Source: Prostheceraeus crozeri (Eukaryota > Platyhelminthes > Polycladida > Euryleptidae). Taken from it: DNA of 64,000 nt. Below are positions 11,753 to 23,260 of this stretch, piece by piece (position 1 is the first letter of the stretch; every line of letters begins with the position of its first letter). The stretch spans positions 124,001-188,000 of the forward strand of contig CAJQUW010004777.1 in NCBI GenBank assembly GCA_907163375.1. The letters are read 5' to 3'. The notes beneath the pieces were generated by a model. It searched no databases and had not been told where the DNA came from. It was given only the letters and a program-made list of their open reading frames with translations. The translations under genes were made by a program, and so were the position numbers.

Positions 11753-12208
11753 ATGAGCAACATAAATGAGTTCTTAAAATTAAATGGCAAACAAACAATA
11801 ACGAATTTTGATCTAAAGAAAATCGCTAATCAATTAGGAATAAAGAATTTTCACATATTGATGAGAGACGAATTACAATTCCTAAAAAATAAGCCATCTA
11901 TAAATTTCATAACAAATCTTCACACATCAGATGAAAAAGGAGTACAATGGTCTGCGGGACAAAAATATAAAAATGGAGATAATTAGTATTTCGACCGCCA
12001 AGAGGCTGAAAACTATTGGTTCGACTCATATGGATTGCCTCCAACAAATGAAGTCAAAGAAATATTTGGAAATGGTACTTATAATACGTTTCAAATTCAA
12101 ACATCAGGAACTACTTACTGTGGTCAATTATGTCTTTATGTTTTATTGAAATTACAGGAAGGAGTACCATTTCTAGATATTATGTTAGAATTGAATAATG
12201 ATAATTAA
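11753..12208 (+). pseudogene. PRO: Adenain-type maturation protease (A2), broken copy
   Basis: This is a cysteine protease of the adenovirus/Ulp1 type that would cleave virion precursors. The His segment (NLHTSDEKGVQW) and, downstream, DSYGLPPTN (Asp) and TTYCGQLCLYVL (Cys) match the open A3 copy at 62153-62599. The gene converges tail to tail with the integrase, which ends at 12205. It is broken in this copy. Confidence 0.75.
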
Positions 12209-13157
12209 AAATCACTTCGTTGTAATTCGTTTTGATAAAATCTGCCAGTGATTTCCTGATTATCTAAATCTTTGATTTCGTAAGTAATCGGATAAGTTTG
12301 ATTTATTTTACAAACTTCAAATATCTCTTTAGTCCAATAGCCAACAAAGCCTTTTTCTAATTTATTCTTATACTTAAATATTCTAACTCTATCTCCAATC
12401 GTAAATTTCGGCTTAAGTTTCTGCAAATTCGGATTACTCTTATTCGAATAATTATTCTCGAATATTTTTTTTCTTATCAAATCAGGGTCGTCAGAAGCAT
12501 TCTTTGGGGTTTCTTCAATACCAGAATGAATCTTGTCATTGTACTGCTCTACAATTCCTGGTAATATCTTCAACCATTTCTGATTTCTTTGCTCAGTAAA
12601 TTTCTTGAATAATTTATTTTTTAACGTCCGATTGAATCTTTCTATCACTACAGCTTTTCCAGCGTTTTCAGTTGAATAAACAGTTTCAAATAGTGGCTGA
12701 ACGTTTCGGTTATAATATTCCGACCCTTTGTCAACAAACAATTTTTTGGCTTTCTCTTACTTTCTTTAAAGATTTCTTCAAACGCATATTTAACTGATAG
12801 ACCACTTTTATCTTTTAAAGGCTTTACCCAAGCGTATCGTGTATATAAATCTATAACGGTCAATGCGTATTTATAATCTTTTTCATTCGGCATATGAATA
12901 AGATCAGTACTCCAAATATCATCTTTATTAAATACTTTTACTTTCAATAAATATTTAGGCCTTCTGTATTCCTTGTGGATATCAGACGCGTAGTGGCTTG
13001 GCTCATTCGACATTTCAGACGCGTAGGTTTCAGAGTTATGAGTTTCATTTAAACCCTGACCGAATAATATTTTTGCTTGTAAAGCTTTCTTAACAAACAT
13101 TCTTTCAATTCTTTCTCTAAATGTAGGATTTCGAATACTATCTAATTCTTGAATCAT
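12205..13157 (-). pseudogene. INT: Retroviral-type integrase (A2), broken copy
   Basis: This would insert the element into chromosomes with 6-bp target duplications. The catalytic core is visible: WSTDLIHMPN with first Asp, YALTVIDLYTRYAWVKPL, FVDKGSEYYN with second Asp, and VVIERFNRTLKNKLF with the Glu. It ends with an SH3-like C-terminal domain (GDRVRIFKYKNKLEKGFVGYW), and unlike the family B integrase no chromodomain follows. The upstream part overlaps the PLA2 gene end. Broken. Confidence 0.85.
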
Positions 13158-13159
13158 TT

Positions 13160-13510
13160 TCTTATCAGCTGCATGACGAGAACTTAGGTCATGATTTCGA
13201 TAAGCTAAATCATGTCTGTAAGCTGCTGCATCTACTCTGTTTATTGGTTCTTCACCTGGTTTTGGATTATTATTCTCATCTAGTCTTATATCTAATCGAG
13301 TTCCTGGACCGGTATATGAATGACCATGAAGATGTTTTTCTTTCGAATATTTACTCCAAATAAATCCAGGAAAGTTTCTAATGTTTTTTGTATATCACCT
13401 CCGGAATGCTGACAATTTAGGGGTTTATGTACTTTTAAGAGATAATTCAATAAATCTAATTTAGAAATTTTTAATTTAATTAAATTTTCGGAATTTGTAG
13501 AATACATCTT
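13160..13510 (-). pseudogene. PLA2: Parvovirus-like phospholipase A2 domain protein (A2), broken copy
   Basis: This corresponds to the A3 gene at 60864-61332, which has the Ca-binding loop YTGPGT and the catalytic HDLDYR. In this copy TGPGTRLDIRL and the HDLAYRNHDLSSRHAADKKM-type segment are visible at 13150-13320. It sits between the pX-like and integrase genes. Broken. Confidence 0.65.
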
Positions 13511-13534
13511 TAAAGATAAAATAAAATAATTGTT

Positions 13535-14017
13535 TTACCTAATCATACTAGGACTTAGATATATTCCAGAACCATCTTTAGTTTCTTTAATTTCAATTAA
13601 ATCATCAACATTGTGGAGAATATTTTTAAGAACTCGTTTTCCTTCATCAACCAAATTTAATTTACTAATAAAATTATTTACTATTCCTTCTCTCTTAGCA
13701 ACTTTCTCTAGCTCTCTGTTATGACGTTTTTGTTCTTTTAATGCTGCCTTCTCTGATTTATTTTTATTTACTGCTCTGACAATACCAGCTGTCCCACCTG
13801 CAACACTTCCTGCTGCTGCTATGCAGCCTATTATTAGTGGAATTAATGGTAGAATTCTACCATTCCTTTCTTCTTGTAATTTAATATTCTCAATCATTGG
13901 TTTACTTATGTAATATTTCTTTTTATCAATAGTAATAGTTTTAGGTGTATTTTTGTCAACAATGTTACGTAATTTTAATTCAACAGTTTTATTATTATTA
14001 CTTTTCGCTTGCGACAT
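13535..14017 (-). CDS. pX-like hydrophobic virion protein (Polinton A2)
   Basis: This is an open 160-codon frame, MSQAKSNNNKTVELKLRNIV to SGIYLSPSMIR. After a basic N-terminal third comes a hydrophobic Gly/Ala/Ile stretch (ILPLIPLIIG then AAAGSVAGGTAGIV, residues about 56-80), then an amphipathic Lys/Glu helix. Hydrophobic-plus-basic peptides of this kind are standard in Polinton and adintovirus virion gene blocks and are compared with adenovirus pX/pVI. It lies next to the capsid gene on the same strand. Family assignment is by composition and position. Confidence 0.6.
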   Translation of the reverse strand: MSQAKSNNNKTVELKLRNIVDKNTPKTITIDKKKYYISKPMIENIKLQEERNGRILPLIPLIIGCIAAAGSVAGGTAGIVRAVNKNKSEKAALKEQKRHNRELEKVAKREGIVNNFISKLNLVDEGKRVLKNILHNVDDLIEIKETKDGSGIYLSPSMIR

Positions 14018-14137
14018 TTTTAATAAAAAAATTTTAAGTTATCAAAAATTTTAATCTATTCCAGTTATGAAAAAATTTTATCAAAAAAAGTTATCAAAAA
14101 TTTTAATTAACTTATCGTAGCGAAGCTCCTCGAGGCT
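14018..14137. repeat. Short AT-rich tandem repeats and a GC-rich palindrome between the pX-like and capsid genes (A2)
   Basis: There are imperfect repeats of TTATCAAAAATTTTAATCTATTC type, followed at about 14117-14150 by a compact GC-rich cluster with AGC-GAA-GCT and GGC-TTCA-GCC hairpins. The cluster belongs to the trinucleotide-loop palindromes described under findings. Confidence 0.6.
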
Positions 14138-15444
14138 TCAGCCGATCCTAGCCGTCTTTCCATTAAGAATTTCAATAGAATATTTTACATCTTCTAGCAA
14201 TAAACCATAAGCCATCAATGAAGTTGTGGAATCTTTCTTTTCAATATTAATTGTTACATCACAACCAGTCTTGTTAATATCTTCAGATTGTGCACTTAAA
14301 TCAAAACGGAAAACAGGATATAAATGTCTCCAATCTCCAGGAGTTAATTGTGGTTCAACTCCAAATTCTATACAAAGATTTCTATAAGAATCATATCCTT
14401 CCATAAATTGATTATTGGTATCATCGAATCTTAATGGATCAATTGGATATCGGGTTTGATTTAAAGCAACTTGTAAACTTCGAATTGTATTAATATGAAA
14501 AAGATTGTTGTTCTTATCAAAACTTGGAGAATTATTTCTTTGAAAAGTTAGTAATAAATATCTTGGAGTATTCGCAGTTCTAGTAAAATGCCAGTTAAAT
14601 CTTTGTTCGGAAAAAGTTACTGAACTAGCAGTACGCTTTAGAAAATTTACTGGAATTGGTTTGTTAGTATTTAATCTTTTTGCAATAGCTGCTTCAACCT
14701 CTAAACTAGGAGAAATATGCTTAATCCACCATTCAAGTCTATCAATTTTTAAATATGCTTTTTTCCAGTCTTACCAAAAAAGATTAATTCATTATTTGCT
14801 GTGCGATGAATTATTAATTTAAATTTTAATTGATATGATACTTTATTATAATCTAAATATCCGAATAATGGAGACAATGACCAATTTACTGTCTGTTTAC
14901 TTTTCTTGTTAAATTCACGTCTTTCTTTATATGCAGTATTGTTTGTTTTATTTAAGTGTTTTGCAATATTTTCTACATCTTTCGCAATTCCTGCTGCATC
15001 TGTTCCAGCGTGAGTTAAATCATCAATAATTATACCATCATTAGTATCAGGAAACCAACCTTCGATTTCATACTTTTTATTATTTTCACCAATTGTTACA
15101 AATCTAAGCATTGTATCAATTACACCTGGAGAATCACTTATTGTTTCTATATTTTGTGTTGCAACATCTAAACGCATTTGTATAAATAAACTTGGGAAAA
15201 AATTATTCTCTAATGCAATATTATCGGTTTCTGGTAATGGTGTTGTAAAATTGGCATCACTATATAAAGAATATTCACAGTGTTCTTTGTTGATTATTAA
15301 CTTCAAAAATTAAATCTCCTCCAGTATTTACTCTACTGGAAGATCCGGGATTCATAGCAATTCTTATATAGTCATTCTTTTTTTGATTGTAACTGACGAA
15401 CGGAGGATCGTCTAATCTAAATTTTTTTCGATAAGCGAAGACAT
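14138..15444 (-). pseudogene. MCP: Double-jelly-roll major capsid protein (A2), broken copy
   Basis: This is the hexon-type capsid of about 430 residues, which would form the trimeric capsomers. The start MSSLIENK-like segment lies at 15444. Segments seen include DSPGVIDTMLRFVTIGEN, WFPDTNDGIIIDDLTHAGTD, TASSVTFSEQRFNWHF, RYLLLTFQRNN and YPVFRFDLSAQSED near the end. The pattern of a long strand followed by a C-terminal RFDLS-type segment is characteristic of Polinton capsids. Broken in this copy. Confidence 0.85.
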
Positions 15445-15467
15445 TTTTATAAAAAAATTTTGATTTT

Positions 15468-15650
15468 TTGTTTTTTCTCACACCCAGAAAAAAATTTCTC
15501 ACACACAGAAAAAAAATTTCTCACACACAGAAAAAAAATTTCTCACACACAGAAAAAAATTTCTCACACCCAGAAAAAAATTTCTCACACACAAAAAAAA
15601 ATTTCTCACACCCAGAAAAAAGTTTCTCACAACCAGAAAAAGATTTTTAC
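15468..15650 (-). repeat. Tandem 20-bp repeat upstream of the capsid gene (A2), eight units
   Basis: There are eight copies of a TTTCTCACACACAGAAAAAA-type unit, the reverse complement of the repeat at 8735-8840. Units differ by CAC/CCC at one position. It lies in the leader of the minus-strand capsid gene. Confidence 0.9.
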
Positions 15651-15672
15651 TAAAATATATTTTTAGAATTTT

Positions 15673-16203
15673 TTATAAACCAGTACCTAACTGCGTTCCA
15701 GCTTCGCTGTTCACACCGTTGCCTCTTATTTCTTCAATTGAACGAACCGTAGGTTCTATGGCTACGCCTGATTTCCTCTCATGTTTACTCTCAGACCCTG
15801 CAGCTATGTTTGCAATTTTGTTTTTTGTTTCCTCTGAAAGTTTTTTTAATTTTTTTAGTTCTTCAGAATCATTCTTAAGTTTACGAATAGTTTCTAGTTG
15901 TTTTAATTCGTTTTGAGACTTAACAGCATTTGATATTGCACTAGCTATACTACCTATAGCAGCTGCTCCTTTTGCAGCAGATGTAATCAAATCTTTATTA
16001 TTTTTAATCAAGTTAGCGATACTTCCTCTACCAGAAAAGATGCCAGCTCTGCTGTTTACACTAGCTACGCTGTTTACACCATCTTCTTCTTTTGAACTGC
16101 TTCTACATTGTTATAATGGTAAACAGACTTCATGGATGGTTCATGTGCTATTTTTTGATTTGAAGCAAAATGTTTAAGATTGTGTTTATAAATTATAGGC
16201 ATT
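15673..16203 (-). pseudogene. pVI-like minor virion protein (A2), broken copy
   Basis: This is the same gene as 8189-8710 with the hydrophobic LITSAAKGAAAIGSIASAIS segment and an IRGNG adenain-type site near the C-terminus. A diverged double-hairpin insertion (SGVAIEPTV) is shared with A1. Broken in this copy. Confidence 0.6.
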
Positions 16204-16313
16204 TTTTAGGATTAAATTTGTCTTTTGGAAAAATATTTACGTTGAGATTTACGTGTGTGATCGGTAAAGCCTCTGGACAAGGTCCGATAGGTTAAAACCC
16301 AAGACTTCGTCGA

Positions 16314-17201
16314 TCAAGATTTACGTGTGTGAATGTCTAACAACTTCGTGATAACTTCATTAATTTTCCGTTGCACTTTATCTATCGCGTCAAGCAGCGT
16401 GTGATGTACTTTAATTTCTTTTCTATTAACTTGCATTTTCTGCTGATTCATCTTCAACGCCGTTTTAAGAGCATTCAATTGAACTTTAAGAACATCTAAT
16501 TGTTTTTTAACAGCATCTAACTGTTCTTTATTTCCTTTAGAGTTTTCTTCTAAATTTTTCTTTAATTCATTTTCTAAATTGATTTTAAGAGTTTTCATTT
16601 TATCAACTTTTTGATTAAGTGAGTTTACTTCATTTATTATTCTATTCATCTTAATCATTTGTTGAGTGATTTTAGAACTTAATTCATGAACACTTTTTTG
16701 GAATGTAGCTTGTAACTTATTTGAATTTGTTTTAATTCTTTCTGGAAGTTTTTCTATTTCATCTTCTAAATGTTTTTTCAATAATTTTATCCGATGTTTA
16801 TTTTTAATGACTGCAGATTTTACCTTTATAGAAAGTAATATTAAAATTTTTGATTGTTCTGAAATCTTTTTAAAAAGTTTTGCTATATCTGCTTCTAGCT
16901 CTCTATCCTTTTTATCAAGTTTTAATAATTTTTCGTTTAATGATTTGTCATTAAGTTTGAGCAACTTTAATTCATTCATCAGTGGAACCAAAACATCATT
17001 TATATATTTTTCATTTAAGTCATTGATTTGTGTATCAACATATTATTTATTTGTTAACTCTGTATTTTGTTGCGGAAGAATAGAAAGATGCAATGGTCCA
17101 GATAAAACGTCTCCAGTTTTCATGATATAATTTTTTATTTCTATTTCTGATTCACGATTATTCGGGATATGTGCACCTCCACCAACATTTGGTAACATCA
17201 T
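16314..17201 (-). pseudogene. Fibre-like coiled-coil protein (A2), broken copy
   Basis: Its start is MMLPNVGGG at 17201 and it ends at ITKLLDIHTRKS (16314). The long heptad-rich part is open over more than 200 residues. See the A1 copy for the fibre-neck motif. Broken once or twice near its 5' end. Confidence 0.65.
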
Positions 17202-17343
17202 TTTTTAAACAATAAAAAAGTATTTTTTTCTAAAAAATAATTTTTTTTCTAAAAAGTAATTTTTTCTCACATAGAAATAAAAAAATGGAAAAAGCAGATT
17301 TAAAAAAATATATTCGCCCGTATCATCCTGTTCTTCTTATTCG

Positions 17344-18633
17344 ATGAGATCATCGGGATTTGAAAATAAATGTTTTGATAATAATAATAATAATCCATGT
17401 ATAGATGTTAATCTTTTGTTTCAATTACAAGCTGAAATATTCAAAGAACAAACAAAAAGTTTACCTTCTATAGAAACTAACTATTGTATATTTCCCGGGG
17501 ATCCATTTATTAAATTTATGGATATAGTAAGCAAATATAATGATGTGGCTTATGTAGAATTAAATAAAGAAAACATGGTAATTATTGGTCATAATAATGA
17601 TTATGGATTTATTAGAGCAGTGTTACCAATTAGTAATACTGATTGGATAGAAACTAAAATTATCAATTATATCAATATTAGAGAATTAGTTAAAAAATTA
17701 AAATCTTTTTCGAAAGAAAAAATTAGATTATTTGTTGATGAGTTTAATCAATATAATATTCATATAGAGAGCAAAAAACATAATGAAGAATTATTATGCC
17801 AAGTTTATTATAGAGATACTGTTTATAAAAAAGAAATTTCTGATATGCCACAAAGATATGATGATGATACTTATATAGGATTATATTCAAACTTAAATAT
17901 TAATTTATTAAAATCTTATATAAATGGGTTATCACAACAAGAAAAAAATTATATGTGGACTACACCTTTTACTATTAACAATGACCATAATCATGATCAT
18001 AATCATAATCAAAATAATCCTGTGAATCATATTGAAGAATCTGATAATAATGATGATGATAATATAGATGATGATTCTGAAACATCTGAAAAAGGTGTAA
18101 ATGGTAACAAAGATTATAAAAATATTAGTAATTATAAAAATTTAAGTGAAGAAAAATTTATATCTCAACATGATATTAATACTACATACAATCAAAATTC
18201 ATCTAAATTTCATTTTCTTACAATTGAAAATAATAATGATGGAATAGTTGAAGATACTATTAGAGAACTATGTGTCGGGTCTACAAAATTTAAATTAGGA
18301 TTTACATCTAATCAATTTAAAATTTTATCATCTTTAATAAAAACTAAAAATGGATCCGATTATGGTGGTGTTATTAAATTTTCCAAAAGAGATCAAATGC
18401 CAATATTTTTCTCTATTATATTATTATCAGATAATAAATATAATTTGGAATTAGATATTCCAATAAGAGAATGGCATCCAATTCCAAAAAGTGTAATTTA
18501 TGATGTTGATGAAGAATCAATAGGTAGTGAAAATAAATTTAAATTATCTTTTGATAAAACATTATATGATAAAACATTGTATGATAAAGAAAATAAAATA
18601 ACTAAAGAACGTGAAATATATAATAATATATGA
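17344..18633 (+). CDS. Conserved Polinton A protein, possible divergent DNA sliding clamp (A2)
   Basis: This is an open 429-codon frame from MRSSGFENKCFDNNNNNP to REIYNNI. The N-terminal half has alternating strands and helices (FIKFMDIVSKYNDVAYVELN, VIIGHNNDYGFIRAVLPI, INYINIRELVKKLKSF). A low-complexity His/Asn/Asp linker at about residues 215-250 separates it from a second globular half (FKLGFTSNQFKILSSLI, PIFFSIILLSDNKYNLELDI). The two-domain pattern and the last segment resemble PCNA or herpes UL42-type clamps, and it lies directly upstream of polB on the same strand, which would suit a processivity factor. This is only a suggestion; I do not recognise the family with certainty. Confidence 0.6.
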   Translation: MRSSGFENKCFDNNNNNPCIDVNLLFQLQAEIFKEQTKSLPSIETNYCIFPGDPFIKFMDIVSKYNDVAYVELNKENMVIIGHNNDYGFIRAVLPISNTDWIETKIINYINIRELVKKLKSFSKEKIRLFVDEFNQYNIHIESKKHNEELLCQVYYRDTVYKKEISDMPQRYDDDTYIGLYSNLNINLLKSYINGLSQQEKNYMWTTPFTINNDHNHDHNHNQNNPVNHIEESDNNDDDNIDDDSETSEKGVNGNKDYKNISNYKNLSEEKFISQHDINTTYNQNSSKFHFLTIENNNDGIVEDTIRELCVGSTKFKLGFTSNQFKILSSLIKTKNGSDYGGVIKFSKRDQMPIFFSIILLSDNKYNLELDIPIREWHPIPKSVIYDVDEESIGSENKFKLSFDKTLYDKTLYDKENKITKEREIYNNI

Positions 18634-18947
18634 TAACTCTCAAGACCTTGATAATAGAATGTTTATATCTAAAATTAAAACACAAATTTTTTCTTTAAAA
18701 AACAAAAAATGGAAAAGTTTTATTGTATCTTATGTAAAAAAAGTTGCAAACAAAAAGAAGTTATCAATCTCGTTTACAAAGTAAATTGCATTTACAAAAT
18801 GTAGATCGAGTTGATGAAGGAAATATATTAAAACTAAATAATTATAAAAACTATCTAGAAACATTACCTACTGATATAAAAGTTAAAAAAATATTTGATG
18901 ATTATTCACATTCGGAATATAAAAAAGTTTTTAATAGTGAAGATGAA

Positions 18948-18981
18948 CATGTACGAACCGAAGGTTCTAGGGCTTCGCCCG
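18948..18981 (+). repeat. 30-bp in-frame double-hairpin insertion in A2 polB, site 1
   Basis: Compared with A1, 30 bases are added between duplicated GTAC bases. The insert forms two small hairpins, GAACC-GAA-GGTTC and GGGC-TTC-GCCC, and adds RTEGSRASPV in frame. The same site carries a diverged copy in A3 (55258-55293), so the insertion predates their separation. Confidence 0.85.
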
Positions 18982-19046
18982 TACCAGATGGAAGATATTT
19001 ATTTAGCGATACTGATGAATTTAACGAAATAGATGAATTTGATGAA

Positions 19047-19083
19047 GCTGTACGAACCGAAGGTTCTAGGGCTTTGCCCGTAA
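19047..19083 (+). repeat. 30-bp in-frame double-hairpin insertion in A2 polB, site 2
   Basis: This is almost the same sequence as site 1 (one base differs in the second hairpin), placed 100 bases further on between GTA duplicates. A1 lacks it at this position. Confidence 0.85.
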
Positions 19084-21641
19084 CAGATATAAAATATTTA
19101 TTTAATGAATCTGTTGAACATAATGAAACCGATGAAACTTTTTCTGATATTCTATCCAACTTTTATAATATATTTAGAAAATCTTTCAAATGTTATATGA
19201 ATGTAGAAGTACTTTATACAAAAAATGGACCTGATGGAATTCCTGAAGAAATAATGCAAGGACATTTTACAAATTCACAAGAAATTCATAATGTAAATGA
19301 TATACAACCCATATTTGAATCGATGATAAATAGATTAGAAAATTGTATAATTGAAGCCCAGTTACGTGAATCTGGTTGGAGATTTGTTAAAATACTATCT
19401 AAGAAAATAGTAATTGATAAATATAAAAATGATACTGGTGGTAGTTATGTTCCTTTACCGTTCAGTTCACCACAAATAATCAACATAAAAAATGAAGATG
19501 ATTATTGTTTTCTGTGGAGTATTATAGCACATTTACATCCTGCAAAATATCATAAAGAAAGACTAAGTCATTATAATAAAGAAGAATACATAAATGAATT
19601 TGATCTCTCTGATGGCTTAGATGAATTTCCATATGATTATAATAGGTTAATAAAGTTTCATAAAAAGAATAAAAATTTAATAGAAGTAAATGTTTTTGAA
19701 TTAAATGTGAATTATGTTTCTATTGGTGATATTACTCCATTTTACTCAGATTCAAAAAAATTTTATTTGAATAATAAAAATTTATGTCAATCAGAAATAG
19801 TTTATAATGATAGAGGAAATTACATGCATCATAGTATTTTTTACCAAGGAAATATAATATGTACTGAAAAATTTGAAATTGTAAAAACATTATCACCAAT
19901 AATGATTAATCATAATAATTATAAAGGACGTAATTTTAATTATGATTATGATTCCAATTATTCATCTTTATCTTTAGAATATCAACAAAAATTGCAAAAT
20001 TTAAATAAAATTTTACAAAATTGTGAAACAGATTATCAACAACAAGTAAAAATGTTACTACAAGAATATCACCATAAATATCAAAATAAGATAGAAACGA
20101 TTCAAGAATTAAATAAAGACAATAAAGAATTAAATGAGGACAATAAAGAATTAAATGAAACCAATCAAAAAATAAATGAAGAATTAAATGAATGTTTTAA
20201 AAAATGTCAACAGCAATATAAAGAACAATATAATAAAGAATATGAACAACAGCTACAAATATTAAATCAAAATTGTCAACAGTCTGAAAAAGATTTTCAA
20301 AGACATATCGATTTAACACATGAAATATATCAAGATAAATTTGAAAAATTAAAACAAACAAAACAATCAGCACAAGCGAATATATTATATTATCAGGATC
20401 ATTTTATATTGTGTAAAGATGTTTCTATATTTACAAAAACTTCAGATAATGCTAATTTTCCCTGTCTCCAATGTATCACGAGCTTTAGAACTAAAGAAGA
20501 AATGAATAGACATTTGGAGAATTGCCAACAAAATGAAGCAGTTGAAAATACTTTTCCTAAAGATGCTTATTTAATATATAATAGACATTATTTGAAAAAT
20601 AAAGTACCCTTTACTATTTATTGTGATTTCGAAGCATATAATGTTAACATGACACAAAATTCTGTTAATGGTAAATATGAAAAAAGTGCACCTGAACAAA
20701 GTAAAGAAAAATATTTATTTGAACAAAAACCATTATGTTGGGGAATGTACATTCATTCAAATTATCCTGAATTATTTAAATCAGAATATTATCAATACTA
20801 TGGTGAAGATAGTTCAGAAATGTTTACAAAGAAAGTAGAAGAATTACAAAATTATTTTTCACAATTGCTTGAGACAAATATACCAATGCTTCCATTAACC
20901 GATGAAGAAAAATTTAATTTTGTTAATGAAAAAAATTGTTATTACTGTGGAAAAGAATTTACAACTTTTAAGCGAGGCGACGGCTCTGCCTACAATGTAA
21001 AAGATCATGATCATCTAGATGGATTATATAGAGGTGCAGCACATAATTCTTGTAATCCTAATGCTAATAATTTTAAATATAACTTTGTTCCTTTATATTT
21101 CTACAATGGTTCTAAATATGATTTCTATTTAGTAATGAAAGATTTATTTTCATCTGAAAAATTACAACAACAACAAATAAATGTACTATGTAAAACAGAA
21201 GAAGAATATTTTTCAATGCAATTAGGTTGCATTAGAATTTTAGATGCATTTAGATTTTTTACTCCTTATTCATTAGATGTTATGGGAAAACTTTGAAACC
21301 TGAACAATGTAAAATATTAAATAAATATAATTCAAAACCTTTAAAAAGCTTATTTCCGTATGAATATATAACTGGAGATGTAAATAGAATAAATGAAATA
21401 ATGAAAGAAAAACAACTTCCTCCAATAAATCAATTTAAATCAACATTAAAACAATCACAATTATTTGAAGAAGACTATGCAGAAGCTGAAAAGAATTGGA
21501 GAGAGTTAAATTGTAGAACAATGTATGATTATACAATGAAATATCTTCAGATGGATGTATTAATCCTTACTGATCTTTTTGAAAACTTTCGTGACATGTG
21601 TTTAGAATATTACGGAATAGATCCATGTTATTGTTATTCTA

Positions 21642-22576
21642 CAGGGTGTCCACAAAGTCGGGAACGATAGGGATTTAGTAGAAAATATGAGTATAATATG
21701 GAAAATCAGCATAGTTCGTGATAAGGGACATATATTAAATGAACAATGAAGTGAAAACAACTTTTGTACTTAGCACAGCCAACTTGTAGGCCTATGTACA
21801 TGTATGTGTTTATAGTAAATGTTTAAAGTGCTCACCATGAACGTCATGACACTTCTGAAACCGGACTGAAATTTCATGTTGCACATTTCGCAGCATCACC
21901 TCATTTTGTCGAATCTCGTAGCATTCCTCCAGGATTCTCTCTTGCAAGTGAGATAAATCTCTGATTCGGTCTTGATATACCCTCTACTTAATATGCTGCG
22001 AATAATGCGAGATATGTGTTTAATACCCTGTTCTCACTGGCTGTTCTTCGCAATGATTTTCTAGGACTCGCCACGACCTTCGCCAGTATCACAGATTTTG
22101 TGTCGTCGTCAATACGGGGTCTTCCAGGCCGCTCTCTGTCCGGCACGCTTCCCGTCTCCTTGAATTTTCGGACTATCTTTCCAACGGTTGAGTGTGCTAT
22201 GTTTAAGTGAGGGTACCTAGTATTCATCTTGGCTGCAACTTCACGATGTGAAGCTCTCATGTGACCTGCCATCAAAACAATTTCCACTCGCACATCCTTT
22301 GTTAACGACATCGTAATAATGAACAATCGAGCTACTGCTCTAAAGCGAGTTATTGAAAACATAACGTGACGACTGCGTTGACAAATTAGGGAAAACTTCG
22401 CCTAATTGTTTTCAGTCATATTGTCTGCATTTTAGCGTCCCAGTGTGTGAGTGACTGATTAAAGTCAGCTTCTAAGCTTAGTCCAAACCATTCAAACCGA
22501 GATGAGATTGAAAAAGTGCAAGTTAGACCGCAATGTTCCTTCATTCCCTATGGTTCCCGACTTTGTGGACACCCGA
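21642..22576. mobile_element. Internally deleted Tc1/mariner-type transposon
   Basis: This is a 935-bp insert with inverted ends GGGTGTCCACAAAGTCGGGA, flanked by TA duplicates (21640-21641 and 22577-22578). It lies in the A2 polB gene. The minus strand carries the beginning and the end of a transposase but not the catalytic middle, so it is a non-autonomous deletion derivative. The terminal two bases differ between the ends (CA versus TC). Confidence 0.9.
21810..22311 (-). pseudogene. Remnant mariner-type transposase: DNA-binding HTH and C-terminal tail only
   Basis: The start MSLTKDVRVEIVLMAGHMRA leads into a paired-like helix-turn-helix (HREVAAKMNTRYPHLNIAHS, then GKIVRKFKETGSV and PGRPRIDDD). 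Downstream, in another frame, RIRDLSHLQERILEECYEIR and HGEHFKHLL match the usual C-terminal end of such transposases. The DDE/D catalytic domain is missing, so a deletion of several hundred bases joined the two parts near 21990-22010. Confidence 0.8.
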
Positions 22577-23260
22577 TACACCAGGTTTAACATGGTTAGC
22601 AGGATCAAAACATACTGGTGTTAAACTTAAACATTAAAAAGAAAATACATATGATAAATTATTATTTTTTGAATCTGGTATTAGAGGTGGTGTTTCATCA
22701 GTTTTAGGTAATAGATATGTTAAATGTTATAGTAAAAAAGTAATTCCTAATGATTATGGAAGATATAAACCTTTATCTCCAGAAGAAAGCGATCAGTTTA
22801 TAAAATTGTTTAATCAAAATATAGAAGGACTTATATCAAATGAAGAGAGTCGAGCAGCAGTTGATGAATTCATGAGAGAAAACTATTTGTTATATTATGA
22901 TTTTAATAGCTTATATTCTTCTTGCATGATACAAGAATTACCAACAGGTGAGATGGAATGGTATAATATTCTTGATTATCAAAACACATATGATGGAAAT
23001 TATAATCATGGTTATATATATGAAGTTGATTTAGTATATCCTGATGAAATAATAGATAAAACAAAATATTTTCCTTTCTGTCCCGAAAACAAAATTCCCA
23101 ATATAGAAGATTTTTCAGATTATCAAAAATCTTTAATTCCCAAGAAATACAGACCAACAAAAAAACTTATGTTAACACAAAGTAATAAAGAAAAGTATGT
23201 TGTTGAAGGAAGAATGCTAGATTGGTATTTAGAACATGGAATGATTCTCACTAAAATACA

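Larger units (their letters stand above)
18709..23260 (+). pseudogene. polB: Protein-primed DNA polymerase B (A2), 5' part, interrupted by a mariner-type element and by Polinton A3
   Basis: Features in order are an N-terminal C2H2-type finger; ESGWRFVKILSKKIVIDKY; a long coiled coil; CLQC ... HLENC finger; exonuclease motif YCDFEAYN; a zinc/HNH-like segment (YYCGKEF ... KDHDHLDGLYRGAAHNSC), similar to endonuclease VII; and the palm motif A (YYDFNSLYSSCM) near 22890. Two in-frame double-hairpin insertions (18948-18981, 19047-19083) add TEGSRASPV-type peptides. The gene is cut at 23260 by A3 and resumes at 63177. Broken. Confidence 0.9.

Noticed and set aside
15460-15666. Open frames encoding repeats like SHTQKKI
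   Set aside because: They are translations of the 20-bp tandem repeat in the capsid leader and have no counterpart in the other copies.
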